A DNA stretch of 35,131 bases from Bacillota bacterium. Its GTDB lineage: Bacteria; Bacillota; Sulfobacillia; Sulfobacillales; Sulfobacillaceae. Where the stretch lies: the NCBI GenBank assembly GCA_023512105.1, contig JAIMAE010000015.1, positions 1 through 35,131 of the forward strand, read 5' to 3'. The translations under genes and the position numbers were made by a program. Shown piece by piece: positions 25,206 through 33,924 of the stretch. How positions within the stretch are numbered: position 1 is the stretch's first letter; each line of letters opens with the position of its first letter. The notes under the pieces are model-generated. The model was given only the letters and a program-made list of their open reading frames with translations. It did not search any database and was not told where the DNA came from.

Positions 25206-26408
25206 ATGGGCAAGGCCGCCTTTCTGGTCCCCTTGGGGGAAGGCCACGTCAACCCTGCCTTGGCATTGGCGCAGGAGCTAGGACGCCGCGGCCACGCGGT
25301 GGCCTTTTACGCCGACCAAGCCTTTCGGTCTCGCATCGAGCGGTCAGGAGCCAGCTTTCGGCCGTTGGCCAGCCTGATCCACGCCCCCTCGGCCTTCGAC
25401 TGGCTGCAGCACCCGCATCTCATCTCGCGGGCCAAAATCCAAGAGCGCCTGGTGGATTGGGTGATGGCAGTGGCCGACGCGTTGTTGCACCGCCTCGGCC
25501 AGGATCAACCCGATTATCTGGTCTGCGACAGCGCGGTTGGCCTGCTCGGGGCCGTTGTCGCCCGTCGGCTACAGATTCCCCACATCGGCCTTTGCACCAC
25601 CTTCGCCTGGACCGCCGGCATGCCCCCTATCTTCCCCGCCGCGGACGACCGCCCAGCCGCCGGGCGGGGCGAACCGGGAGGGTATGAGGAATTCGCAAGC
25701 CGCTATGGGTTTTGGCCTCCAGAGTTTCCCGAAGGCTGGTTTTCGCTGGCGGAGGTGACCCTGGTCCTGACATCGCGCCTGTTCCAACCGGATTCGGAGC
25801 AGTTTGATCAGCGCTTCCATTTCATCGGCCCTTGCATAGGAGAGCGCTTTGAGGCCGGCGATTTTCCCTTGCAGACATTAGACCGCCAGCGGGTGCTCTA
25901 CATCTCCCTGGGAACCCTGTTCAATCACAAGCCGGCCTTCTACCAGCGCTGCGTAGAAGCCTTCTCCGACTTTCCCGGGGTGGTGGTGATGGCAATCGGA
26001 CGCCGGACCGACCCCGAAACCCTACCGGCCGTACCTCGTCATTTCATCCTCCGCCCTTACGTCCCCCAGCCGGCCGTTCTCCAGCGGGCTGCCGCCTTTC
26101 TCTCCCACGGCGGAATGAACAGCGTCAACGAGTCCTTGTACCACCATGTGCCGCTCCTACTCTACCCCATCTTTGGCGACCAGCCGGTGGTCGCCCGGCG
26201 CGTGGTCGAACTCGGCGCCGGCCTTTGCCTTTCCCCCGACCCTAGCGTCGAGGAGATGCGGGACCGACTCCAGACCCTGTTGGCCAACCCCGGCTACCGA
26301 GCCCAAGCCGCCCGCATCGGCGCCTCCCTGCGCGCCGCCGGAGGGTGCACCCACGGGGCGGACGTGATTGAACGTTACGCGCGCACCGCGCCGTTGCAGA
26401 TGCATTGA
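25206..26408 (+). CDS. MGT-type (GT1) glycosyltransferase, YjiC-like
   Basis: 400 residues with the two-Rossmann GT-B layout. The N-terminal acceptor domain opens with LVPLGEGHVNPALALAQEL, including the catalytic-type His of GEGHVNP. The C-terminal donor domain has SLGTLFNHKP and, near residues 301-310, LSHGGMNSVNESL followed by PIFGDQPVVARR, the nucleotide-sugar binding block of macrolide/flavonoid-type GT1 enzymes. Such enzymes use UDP- or dTDP-sugars to glycosylate lipids, antibiotics or other small molecules. The acceptor is unknown; no resistance or polyketide gene is near. The ATG at 25206 follows GCGGAG closely. The long structured leader upstream may contain its promoter. Confidence 0.9.
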   Translation: MGKAAFLVPLGEGHVNPALALAQELGRRGHAVAFYADQAFRSRIERSGASFRPLASLIHAPSAFDWLQHPHLISRAKIQERLVDWVMAVADALLHRLGQDQPDYLVCDSAVGLLGAVVARRLQIPHIGLCTTFAWTAGMPPIFPAADDRPAAGRGEPGGYEEFASRYGFWPPEFPEGWFSLAEVTLVLTSRLFQPDSEQFDQRFHFIGPCIGERFEAGDFPLQTLDRQRVLYISLGTLFNHKPAFYQRCVEAFSDFPGVVVMAIGRRTDPETLPAVPRHFILRPYVPQPAVLQRAAAFLSHGGMNSVNESLYHHVPLLLYPIFGDQPVVARRVVELGAGLCLSPDPSVEEMRDRLQTLLANPGYRAQAARIGASLRAAGGCTHGADVIERYARTAPLQMH

Positions 26409-26604
26409 GGCGCCGGTCCGCTCCCCGCCCTACCGCCCCCTCACCATCCCCTGTCGGCGATGCGGCTCCCGACCAACCCCCGCCCCGCGGTGCCGGTTTG
26501 CAGACCTCGCACAAAAAGGAGGAACTGAGCGTCCTGCGCAGTATTGTGGAGATAGGGTAAGGAATCGGCCGGATCCGTCAGCCCAAGGACAAGGGGGGAT
26601 GGCC

Positions 26605-27237
26605 GTGGAGGAGGGTTCAGCCGCGCACCCGCCCTCCCCTCCGGAAGGGGAAGCGGTGACCTTCTCCGTCTCCGGGGTTCAAGGCATCGGCACCGTGTTG
26701 TCGGTCGGTCCCGCCGAAGGAGAGGAATTGCCCATCGTGGTGGGGACTGCGGCGTCGGTGGCCCGGCAGGTGGTCAGCGACGGCCGCGGCTGGTTGGTCT
26801 GGCCCCGGCCGGAGATGGCTCGGGTATGGCGTCGCGCTTGGGTGATTGAAGCCGTCACCTCCCACACGGTCCATGGGCGGCTGGTAGGGCCGGTGATCAG
26901 TGGACTGGCCCGCGCCCCCCGGCTTACCTTGACCTTGCCGGTGGAATTGTGGCAAGGTGACCGCCAGTGGTCCGGAACCACACTAGACCTCTCCTTGTCC
27001 GGGGTGCGGGCGTTGTTCCTGGAAGCCCCGAGCGCCGATGCATCAGCCCATTGGCGCCTTTCCCTGCCTCCTCCCCATCGTCCGCTGGTGTTGGCAGGAC
27101 GCGTGGTGCGGGTCGAGCCGCGGGCCAACCGGGTGGAGGTGGCAGGTCAGTGGGAGCGGTCAAGCCCGGCCGACGTACAGGCATTCGAAGTGCTCAAGGC
27201 GTTTTATCTGGAGGCGATGTCGCACGCCTCGCGGTAG
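26605..27237 (+). CDS. PilZ-domain protein, probably cyclic-di-GMP binding
   Basis: About 210 residues. The N-terminal half looks like the YcgR-type N-domain (a beta-rich segment ending in VTSHTVHGRL). The C-terminal half is PilZ-like, with DLSLSGVRALF near residues 132-142 matching the D/NxSxxG motif. The Arg motif that precedes it, normally RxxxR, is only RAPR near residues 100-103, so ligand binding is uncertain. Start choice: AAGGGGGG touches the ATG at 26599, but it sits six bases before the GTG at 26605, which is favoured. The frame is open upstream to 26368 without family similarity. The target might be envelope or motility functions; a GGDEF protein is encoded about 12 kb away. Upstream AAAGGAGGAAC at about 26514-26524 has no matching start codon. 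Confidence 0.7.
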   Translation: MEEGSAAHPPSPPEGEAVTFSVSGVQGIGTVLSVGPAEGEELPIVVGTAASVARQVVSDGRGWLVWPRPEMARVWRRAWVIEAVTSHTVHGRLVGPVISGLARAPRLTLTLPVELWQGDRQWSGTTLDLSLSGVRALFLEAPSADASAHWRLSLPPPHRPLVLAGRVVRVEPRANRVEVAGQWERSSPADVQAFEVLKAFYLEAMSHASR

Positions 27238-27268
27238 AAGTCAGGGGCCCGCCGCCCACAGTCGGCGC

Positions 27269-27703
27269 TCAGAGGAACACCCGCATCCCCGCCGCCACCG
27301 CCAATGCTCCCAACACCGCCGTCCCCAGGTGAAAGACCAGTTGCCCGGGGGTCTTGCGGCGGTCCGGCTTGCGGTGGTGCAGGACCAGTCCCGCGATGGT
27401 GGCCGCTACCAGCAGCCCTCCCCCGGCCAAAAAGGTGAGGAACTGGGAATAAGCCACCCGCCCCTGCCACAGCTCCCAGTCGATCTGCCAAAAATACCAG
27501 GTGCCGAGAAAGGCGAGCCAGACCAACGTCGCGGTGGCCAGGTGGATTCCGGCCACCACCACCGACCGGCGTCGGCGAATGAAGCGCAGTCCGGCGTATA
27601 CGCCCATGCCCAGGGCCAACGCCAACAAGATGTAGTCCATCCACGCCAAGACCCGCATCTCGGCTAAGAAGAGCTGCAGGCGGGAATGAAAGATGTGGGT
27701 CAC
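27269..27703 (-). CDS. Small four-helix membrane protein of unknown function
   Basis: 144 residues from a GTG at 27703 that overlaps the galU stop (GTGA), with GGAGG ten bases upstream. Four hydrophobic stretches alternate with basic loops (RFIRRRRS, HHRKPDRRK). A His in helix 2 (IHLATATLVW) and HLGTAVLG near the end are the only notable polar residues within the helices. I do not recognise the family; a DUF420-like or cytochrome-like arrangement is possible but unsupported. Its tight coupling to galU suggests a role in the envelope or in export of a sugar product (inference). It converges on the PilZ gene. Confidence 0.65.
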   Translation of the reverse strand: MTHIFHSRLQLFLAEMRVLAWMDYILLALALGMGVYAGLRFIRRRRSVVVAGIHLATATLVWLAFLGTWYFWQIDWELWQGRVAYSQFLTFLAGGGLLVAATIAGLVLHHRKPDRRKTPGQLVFHLGTAVLGALAVAAGMRVFL

Positions 27704-28599
27704 GATGGGGAGGCCTCCACCTCCACCCGTTCCAAGAGCTCGCGCAAGTAGGCCAGCAGCGGCTCCCGCAGGTCGGCCCGGCGGAGGGCCACCTCGATGG
27801 TGGCTTTGACAAACCCCAATTTTTCCCCCACGTCGTATCGGACCCCGGAAAACGGCACCGCGATCAGTTGACCGGCCTGGGCCAAGACGTCCAACGCGTC
27901 GGTGAGCTGAATTTCTCCGCCGGCCCCCGGCTTGAGATCTTTGAGCGCCGCGAACACTTCGGGGCTGAGGATGTATCGCCCCATGATGGCCAGCGGCCGC
28001 ACGTCGGGGTCGAGGCGATCCGGTTTCTCCACCAAGTGGCGCACCCGGATGGTGCCGTCGGCCCGCTCCTCCCCAAACACGATGCCGTATCGGCTGGCTT
28101 CTTCGCGCGCCACCGGCTGCACCGCCACCACCGACAGCCCGGGCTCCCATTTCGCCATCAGCTGGCGCAGCACCGGAGGATCGGCCACCATCACGTCGTC
28201 ACCCAAAAGGACGCAGAAGGGGTCGTCGCCCACGTGGCGGCGGGCCGCCAACACCGCGTGCCCCAGTCCCAGTGGAACCTTCTGGCGGATGAAATGCAAG
28301 TCCGCGATGCGGCTTACCCTTTGGACGACTTCCAGCAGTTCCTGCTTGCCCCGTTCCCGCAGGAACTCCTCGAGTTCCGGGGCGCGGTCAAAGTGGTCTT
28401 CGATGCTCCCCTTGTCGCGGCCGATGATGACCAAGATGTCATCGATCCCGGAGGCCACCGCCTCTTCCACGACAAACTGGATGGTGGGCGTGTCAATGAG
28501 CGGCAACATCTCCTTGGGCTGCGCCTTGGTTGCCGGCAAGAAGCGCGTTCCCAGGCCGGCGGCGGGAATCACCGCCTTTTTCGGTTGCACCGCGTACAC
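27700..28599 (-). CDS. galU: UTP-glucose-1-phosphate uridylyltransferase
   Basis: GalU makes UDP-glucose from UTP and glucose-1-phosphate for polysaccharides, glycolipids and teichoic acids. This 299-residue protein has the nucleotidyltransferase signature AAGLGTRFLPATKAQPKEMLP near residues 12-32, then the GRDKGSIEDHFD and LGLGHAVLAA segments and VEKPD, all GalU hallmarks. I use the GTG at 28599, with GGGGGGGGAGATC before it, rather than the ATG at 28626, which lies upstream of that ribosome binding site. It is third in a minus-strand series lysC, manC-like, galU, small membrane protein. Confidence 0.96.
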   Translation of the reverse strand: MYAVQPKKAVIPAAGLGTRFLPATKAQPKEMLPLIDTPTIQFVVEEAVASGIDDILVIIGRDKGSIEDHFDRAPELEEFLRERGKQELLEVVQRVSRIADLHFIRQKVPLGLGHAVLAARRHVGDDPFCVLLGDDVMVADPPVLRQLMAKWEPGLSVVAVQPVAREEASRYGIVFGEERADGTIRVRHLVEKPDRLDPDVRPLAIMGRYILSPEVFAALKDLKPGAGGEIQLTDALDVLAQAGQLIAVPFSGVRYDVGEKLGFVKATIEVALRRADLREPLLAYLRELLERVEVEASPS

Positions 28600-28634
28600 G
28601 ATCTCCCCCCCCTGGAATGGCCACATCCCTTGAC

Positions 28635-29684
28635 CTACAAAAGGTGTTCGTGCTGGGCTTCCTTAAGCGCTTGAACTACCTTGCGCACCTCCTGGGCCCG
28701 GTCTGGCGACAAGATCAACACCGCGTCGCGGGTGGCCACCACCACCAGGTCCTTGACCCCGATAAAGGCCACCACCGGACCGTCGCTGATCGCGGTGACG
28801 TTTTGGGCGTCGACAAACACCGCCTGGCCACGAGCCGCGTTGTGGTCGTCGTTGCGCGGGAGATGTCTGGCCAGGGCACTGAACGTCCCGACGTCATCCC
28901 ACCCGATGTCGGCCGGAATCACATAGACGTTTTGCACCTTTTCCATGATCCCGTGGTCGACGGAGACGCTGGGGAGCTCAGGGAAGACCACGTCCAGAAG
29001 GGCGGGATCGCGGACCACCGCCTCAATCCCCCGAGCCACCTCGGGCAGCAAGGTGCGAACGGCGTCGATAAACTCGCCTACCCGGAAGGCAAACATTCCG
29101 GAGTTCCAATAGTACCGCCCCGAGGCCACCATCTCGGCCGCCACCGCCTCCGGCGGCTTTTCCACGAACCTCCGCACCTTCAGCGGTCCAAAGCTCAACC
29201 TCGCCCCATCCCATTCGATGTAACCGTATCCTGTCTCCGGATGGTTGGGCACGATGCCAAACGTGTAAAACCCGCCCTCTTGTTCGGCACAGCTCAACGC
29301 CAGTTCGACCAACTCGCGGAACCGCTGCTCCCGTTGGATGAGGTGGTCGGAAGGGAGGACCAACATCACCCCCTCCGGGTCCCGCCGCGCAATCGAATAC
29401 GCCGCCCAGGCGATCGAGGGAGCGGTGTTGCGCCCTACGGGCTCTCCCAGGATCTGGGACAGCGGAACGTCCGGAAGGTTTTCCTCCACCTTGGCAACGT
29501 AGTCGCGCCCCGTGACCACCCAGGTGTGTTCGGCGTCAATCAGCGGTCGCACCCGCTCCCGAGTGCCCCGGATCATACTGTGTTCGCCCATCAAGCTGAG
29601 AAATTGCTTAGGATGCATGGCCCGGGACAGGGGCCAGAACCGCTCTCCGCGACCACCTGCCAAAATCACCAGCCATCGTGCCAA
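28635..29684 (-). CDS. manC: Mannose-1-phosphate guanylyltransferase (GDP-mannose synthase)
   Basis: 349 residues, the length of single-domain ManC/RfbM enzymes without the isomerase half. The signature GGRGERFWPLSR, followed by MHPKQFL, is at the N-terminus, with later GEPVGRNTAPSIAWAA, FVEKP and WNSGMFAFR blocks and IGWDDVG near the C-terminus, which define the GDP-mannose pyrophosphorylase group. The reaction is GTP plus mannose-1-phosphate to GDP-mannose. The start is a TTG (29684) with AAGGAG nine bases upstream; an ATG at 29813 would read through the lysC end and lacks similarity. Phosphomannose isomerase is not in the window. Confidence 0.94.
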   Translation of the reverse strand: MARWLVILAGGRGERFWPLSRAMHPKQFLSLMGEHSMIRGTRERVRPLIDAEHTWVVTGRDYVAKVEENLPDVPLSQILGEPVGRNTAPSIAWAAYSIARRDPEGVMLVLPSDHLIQREQRFRELVELALSCAEQEGGFYTFGIVPNHPETGYGYIEWDGARLSFGPLKVRRFVEKPPEAVAAEMVASGRYYWNSGMFAFRVGEFIDAVRTLLPEVARGIEAVVRDPALLDVVFPELPSVSVDHGIMEKVQNVYVIPADIGWDDVGTFSALARHLPRNDDHNAARGQAVFVDAQNVTAISDGPVVAFIGVKDLVVVATRDAVLILSPDRAQEVRKVVQALKEAQHEHLL

Positions 29685-29727
29685 CCGTCTCGACTCCTTA
29701 CCTTCCCCGCGGCCTCGGGCCGTCGGC

Positions 29728-30957
29728 TCAGTCCGTGGCGAGTCGCCCCGACTCGTGCAGCCCAAAGGCCTCGTGAATCGCGGAGAGCGCCTTTTCCGCC
29801 TGATCGCGAGCAATGATGCAGGATATCTTGATTTCAGAGGTCCCTATCATCTGAATATTAACTCCGGCGTCGGCCAACGCCCGGAACAATTTGGCTGCTA
29901 CTCCAGGGCGACCCAACAGCCCAGAGCCCACCGCGGACACCTTGGCCACTCCGCGGTCCACCACCAGGGACTCTCCTCCCAACTCCTCCAAGGCCTCCTG
30001 GCTCAGCCGCTCGGCCAGCTCGGCGTCGTCCAGTGCCACCGTAAAGGCGATGTCGTTGAGCTGTTCGTGGGAGAGCGACTGGATCACCAGGTCGATGTTG
30101 ATCCCCGCCTTGGCCAGCTTCTCAAACAGGTAGGCGGCTACGCCCGGCGCGTCGGGCACCCCTTTCAACCCGATTTTGGCGATCCGCTTGTTGAGCGCCA
30201 CCGCCGTCACCGCCTGCTGACCGCTGGCCCCATGGTGGTCAATCACGGTCCCAGGAGCGTCTTGAAAGGTAGAACGGGCATGGATCACGACATGTTTCCC
30301 CCTTGCGTAGTCGACCGCCTGGGTCTGCAACACCTGTGCCCCCTGGCTGGCGAGCTCCAGCATCTCATCGTAACTCAGCTGGGCCAACGGCACCGCCGTC
30401 GGCACCACCCGCGGGTCGGCGGTGAACACCCCAGCCACGTCGGAATAGATCTCGCAACGGTCCGCCTTGAGCGCACTGGCCAAGGCAATCGCGGTCAGGT
30501 CGGAACCCCCCCGCCCCAGCGTAGTGACGTCATCGCGGCCGTTGACCCCCTGAAAGCCCGCCACCACCGGCGTCACCCCGGCCGCCAAGGCTTCGCTGAC
30601 CTTCTGGGGATGGACCGCCAGGATGCGGGCCCGACCGTGGTCGTAGTCGGTGAGGATTCCGGCGTCGCGCCCGGTGAAGGAGCGCGCCGGCACCCCCAGC
30701 GCCTCCAGCGCCATCGCCATCAGCGCCGTCGACTGAATCTCCCCGGTCGACAACAGCACATCCATCTCCCGCGCCGGCCGAGTATTGCTCACCGCCTCGG
30801 CCAAGGCCACCAGCTCATCGGTGGTGTCGCCCATCGCCGACACCACGACCACCACTTGGTGGCCTTCGTCAATCGTCGCCTTGACCTTCTGCGCCACTCG
30901 ACGGATGTGATCCGGCGTGGCCACTGAACTTCCGCCAAACTTTTGCACGAATAGCAC
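29728..30957 (-). CDS. lysC: Aspartate kinase
   Basis: Phosphorylates aspartate, the first step toward lysine, threonine and methionine. About 409 residues, as in Bacillus LysC. The N-terminal kinase domain starts VQKFGGSSVAT (the KFGGSS substrate/ATP motif) and carries SAMGDTTDELVALA; the C-terminal third holds two ACT domains for feedback inhibition (about 265-400). The GTG at 30957 is preferred because GGAGGGA lies just upstream of it and inside the longer frame that begins at 30972. No lysine riboswitch fits in the short gap before it. Downstream are nucleotide-sugar genes, an unusual partnership. The inhibiting amino acid cannot be told from sequence. Confidence 0.95.
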   Translation of the reverse strand: MLFVQKFGGSSVATPDHIRRVAQKVKATIDEGHQVVVVVSAMGDTTDELVALAEAVSNTRPAREMDVLLSTGEIQSTALMAMALEALGVPARSFTGRDAGILTDYDHGRARILAVHPQKVSEALAAGVTPVVAGFQGVNGRDDVTTLGRGGSDLTAIALASALKADRCEIYSDVAGVFTADPRVVPTAVPLAQLSYDEMLELASQGAQVLQTQAVDYARGKHVVIHARSTFQDAPGTVIDHHGASGQQAVTAVALNKRIAKIGLKGVPDAPGVAAYLFEKLAKAGINIDLVIQSLSHEQLNDIAFTVALDDAELAERLSQEALEELGGESLVVDRGVAKVSAVGSGLLGRPGVAAKLFRALADAGVNIQMIGTSEIKISCIIARDQAEKALSAIHEAFGLHESGRLATD

Positions 30958-30998
30958 GCGACTTCCCTCCACCCAGGATGCGGTGCGACCTGATTCCT

Positions 30999-31012
30999 AT
31001 CATACCAAAAAA
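30999..31012 (-). promoter_or_regulatory. Extended -10 promoter of lysC, with T-run ending the methionine operon
   Basis: Minus strand TTTTTTGGTATGAT: TGG-TATGAT is an extended -10, expected to start transcription near 30992, about 35 bases before the lysC GTG. The six T residues (31012-31007) follow a weak 5-bp stem and may also end transcription from the methionine operon. No good -35 is present. Confidence 0.45.
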
Positions 31013-31036
31013 GCTCGTCTGCTCGGCGAACAGCTC

Positions 31037-32908
31037 TCAGCCGCTGCTTTTGAAGCGCTGAAGATGGGATAAAATCGGCAGCAATGGTTCCACCCGGTTG
31101 AAGGAGGGAACCAAGTAGACGCCTGCCACCGCGGCGCGAATTTGCTCGATGAACTCGAGGGCCAATTCGATTCCCTTCTCGGGGGTGTCCTGGCCTTCCA
31201 TGCGGGCCATCACCGCGTCGGGGATGCGAATCCCGGGGACCTCGTTGTTGAGATACTGCGCTTGCCGGTAGGAGATCAGAGGCATCACCCCGACCAAAAT
31301 CGGGATCGCAATCGGTCCAAAGCCCTCGAGGAACTGCAGCAGCTGCCAGGGCTCGTAGACCGGCTGGGTCATGATGAACATGGCCCCCGCATCCAGTTTC
31401 TGGCGCAGGCGTTCGTACTCGACTTCGACCGGCTCCACGTTGGGGTTGAGTCCCACCCCCAGACAGAATTGGGTGGCACTGCCCAGTTTGAGGCCCACCG
31501 CGTCCTCCCCTTGGTTGAAGCGCTGCAGCACCTTGACCAGGCCAATCGAGTCGATGTCCCAAACCGCGGTGGACTGGGCGTAGTCGCCGAGTCCCGGCGG
31601 ATCCCCAGTCAGGCACAAGACGTTGCGGATGCCTAGGCTCCACGCTCCCAACAGGTCGCTTTGCAACCCCATCAAGCTGCGATCCCGGGTGGTGAAGTGC
31701 AAGATCGCCGAGATCTGAGCCTCTTCCTGGATGATGCGGCTGGCGCCTAGGGCCGACATCCGCACCCGGGCCATCGGGCTGTCCCCAATGTTGACAAAGT
31801 CCGCCCCGGCCTCGGCCACGCGCTTGGCCGCTTCCACCAAGCGGTGGGTGTTGACCCCGCGCGGCGGGTCTAACTCGACGCTGACCACGAAGCGGCTTTG
31901 ACGAATCCGCTCCACCACCGTCTCACCGGTGGTCGCTGGGGCCGGGGAACGCTCCTCGGCCGGAGGAACGGCGGTAACAAATCGCACCGTCCCGCTCGCC
32001 GGGGCCGCCCCCCGGTCCAGACCTTGCGCCATGGCGGCGATGTGTTGCGGACCAATCCCGCAGCAGCCCCCGACCAAGGCGCAGCCGGCGTCGCGCAGCA
32101 GGGGAACCAGGTGGGCCACGTACTCTGGAGTCGCCTGATATCCCACCCGCCCCTCCATCCAATGCGGCTGGCCGGCGTTGGGAAAGGCCGCTAGGCCGAT
32201 CCCGTGGGCGCGGGTAATCGGGGCCATCCGCAAGACGGCATCCAGCAGCGGCGCCGGACCGCTACCGCAATTGGCCCCCACCAGCCAAGGCGGTCCCCCG
32301 GGCAGATGGGCGGCCGCCTCGGCGGCCGCCTCTGGAGTCACGCCATAGAGCGTAGTCCCCTCAGGGGAGAAGGCAAAGGAGACCACCACCGGCAGCACGC
32401 TCTCCAAGCGAATGGCCCGTACCGCAGCCCGCATGGTGCCAAGGTCCGACAAGGTCTCGACGATAAACCCGTCCACCCCACCGGCCAAAAGCCCGGCCAC
32501 CGCTTCGCGATAAATCGCCACCGCCTCTTCTTCGGAGATCGAGGATTTCAGCGGCGCCTCCACCGGTTCCGCCAACGGGCCGAGCGCGCCGAGGATAAAG
32601 ACGGTTTCGCCGAACATGTCCCTGGCGTAACGGGCCAGTTGGGCGGCCCGGCGGTTGAGAGCAAACACGTCGGCGCTCTGCCCCAAGGTTTGGAGCTTGC
32701 TCCGATTGGCGGAGAAGGTGTGCGTCTCCAACACCCGGGCCCCGGCCTTGAGGTATTCCAGGTGCAGCCCGACCAATTGGTCGGGGTCCTTAAAGACCAC
32801 CAAAGGCAGGTCTCGCAAAGACACCCCTCGGTTAAGAAAGTAGGTGCCGATGGCGCCGTCGGCCACTAAGCAGTGGCCTTCTCGGATAGCCACTTGAAGT
32901 TCACTCAT
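31037..32908 (-). CDS. yitJ: Bifunctional homocysteine S-methyltransferase / 5,10-methylenetetrahydrofolate reductase (YitJ-like)
   Basis: 623 residues in two parts. Residues about 1-285 are a homocysteine-binding barrel: DGAIGTYFL near the start, ETHTFSANR, GANCGSG and VGGCCG give the three zinc Cys. Residues about 330-615 are a MetF-type barrel with FVVSVELDPPRG, NVLCLTGDPPG and TQPVY. It is the YitJ arrangement of Bacillus, which is also S-box controlled. MetF reduces methylene- to methyl-tetrahydrofolate with FAD; the Hcy domain transfers a methyl group to homocysteine, with an uncertain donor because no cobalamin domain is present. The ATG at 32908 overlaps the end of the core MetE gene (ATGAGTGA), so translation is coupled. 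Confidence 0.94.
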   Translation of the reverse strand: MSELQVAIREGHCLVADGAIGTYFLNRGVSLRDLPLVVFKDPDQLVGLHLEYLKAGARVLETHTFSANRSKLQTLGQSADVFALNRRAAQLARYARDMFGETVFILGALGPLAEPVEAPLKSSISEEEAVAIYREAVAGLLAGGVDGFIVETLSDLGTMRAAVRAIRLESVLPVVVSFAFSPEGTTLYGVTPEAAAEAAAHLPGGPPWLVGANCGSGPAPLLDAVLRMAPITRAHGIGLAAFPNAGQPHWMEGRVGYQATPEYVAHLVPLLRDAGCALVGGCCGIGPQHIAAMAQGLDRGAAPASGTVRFVTAVPPAEERSPAPATTGETVVERIRQSRFVVSVELDPPRGVNTHRLVEAAKRVAEAGADFVNIGDSPMARVRMSALGASRIIQEEAQISAILHFTTRDRSLMGLQSDLLGAWSLGIRNVLCLTGDPPGLGDYAQSTAVWDIDSIGLVKVLQRFNQGEDAVGLKLGSATQFCLGVGLNPNVEPVEVEYERLRQKLDAGAMFIMTQPVYEPWQLLQFLEGFGPIAIPILVGVMPLISYRQAQYLNNEVPGIRIPDAVMARMEGQDTPEKGIELALEFIEQIRAAVAGVYLVPSFNRVEPLLPILSHLQRFKSSG

Positions 32909-33884
32909 GCCAGCCCTCTGCATTCCGGATCTCGCGCACCGCTTGCACCACGACCGCGAGCTTATCCCTCGCCTCATCCCAGGTCCGCGTCTTGAGCCCA
33001 CAGTCCGGATCTACCCAAAGCCGTTCCGGGGGCACGATCTCCAGCGCGCGGTAGATTCCGGCCTTGACCTCGTCCACCGTCTCCAGCCGATGTCGATGTA
33101 CGTCGACCACCCCAATCGCCAACTCTTTATCCTTCGGCCAAGGGTGGCGCTTGAGGAGGTCCAGCAACGCAAAGTGTTGGTTGGCCGCCTCCAAGTCGAG
33201 CTGGGTCACCGGCAAGTCCAACAATCCCGGAAAGATGGTCTCGAACTCGCCGTAACAGACGTGGCTGATGGTGTAGGCGGAAAGCCCCTGGGTCACGATT
33301 CCCATCGCCTCGATGGCCAAGTCGAGTTCCTGGGGGCGGGTGGAGATGGCCGGTTCATCGATCTGGATGTAGGACGCTCCGGCCGCCACCAAGGCCTCCG
33401 CCTCCGCCCGCACCAGATGCGCCAAATCAAGGACCAAGCTGCGACGGTCGGGATACGCCGCGTTGTACGACCAGTCGCAGATGGTGTAAGGACCGGTCAG
33501 CATGCCCTTGACCGGCTTTTGGGTCAAGGCTTGGGCCTGGCGCCAATACGGGACGGTGAGTCCAGGCTCGGCCTGGACCCGGCCCACCACCATCGGCTTG
33601 CGGTAGTAGCGGTTACCGTACGAGCGGACCGGTAAGGACTCCTCGAACCCCTGCCAGTGCTCGGCAAAGTAGGCCACCATGTCCCCTCGTTCCATCTCGC
33701 CGTGCACCAGGATGTCCAGGCCCAACTCCTCTTGGAGGCGGATCACCGCCGCGGTGGCCTTGCGCTCCTCCTCAGCCAGCGCCTCCCGGCTGATCTCGCC
33801 CCGGCGAAACCGCCCGCGGGCCACCCGCAACGCCTCCGGCTTGGGGTAACTTCCCACGCTGGTGGTGCGTAACATGCGTGTCAT
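32901..33884 (-). CDS. metE: Core MetE-type cobalamin-independent methionine synthase
   Basis: About 327 residues, equal to the catalytic C-terminal half of MetE only. TTSVGSYPKP opens it. HGEMERGDMVAYF is the MetE catalytic segment. IDEPA follows, HVCYGEF gives zinc His and Cys, and DPDCGLKTR gives the last Cys. With all zinc ligands it should activate homocysteine. The folate-binding N-terminal half of classic MetE is absent; short core MetE proteins in archaea and some bacteria take methyl groups from other donors. The start at 33884 (MTRMLR) has GGGGGA ten bases upstream. The neighbour upstream is a second MetE-like protein without zinc ligands, so a split enzyme is possible. Confidence 0.9.
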   Translation of the reverse strand: MTRMLRTTSVGSYPKPEALRVARGRFRRGEISREALAEEERKATAAVIRLQEELGLDILVHGEMERGDMVAYFAEHWQGFEESLPVRSYGNRYYRKPMVVGRVQAEPGLTVPYWRQAQALTQKPVKGMLTGPYTICDWSYNAAYPDRRSLVLDLAHLVRAEAEALVAAGASYIQIDEPAISTRPQELDLAIEAMGIVTQGLSAYTISHVCYGEFETIFPGLLDLPVTQLDLEAANQHFALLDLLKRHPWPKDKELAIGVVDVHRHRLETVDEVKAGIYRALEIVPPERLWVDPDCGLKTRTWDEARDKLAVVVQAVREIRNAEGWHE

Positions 33885-33924
33885 CTGCTCTGTTTCCCCC
33901 ATTTCTGTCACAAGATTGGCCCGG

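Noticed and set aside
26514-26560. Leader peptide after AAAGGAGGAAC
   Set aside because: There is no ATG, GTG or TTG at a usable distance; only CTG would fit, giving 11 codons.
27238-27268. Bidirectional terminator between the PilZ gene and the small membrane gene
   Set aside because: Only a five-base stem with no T-run.
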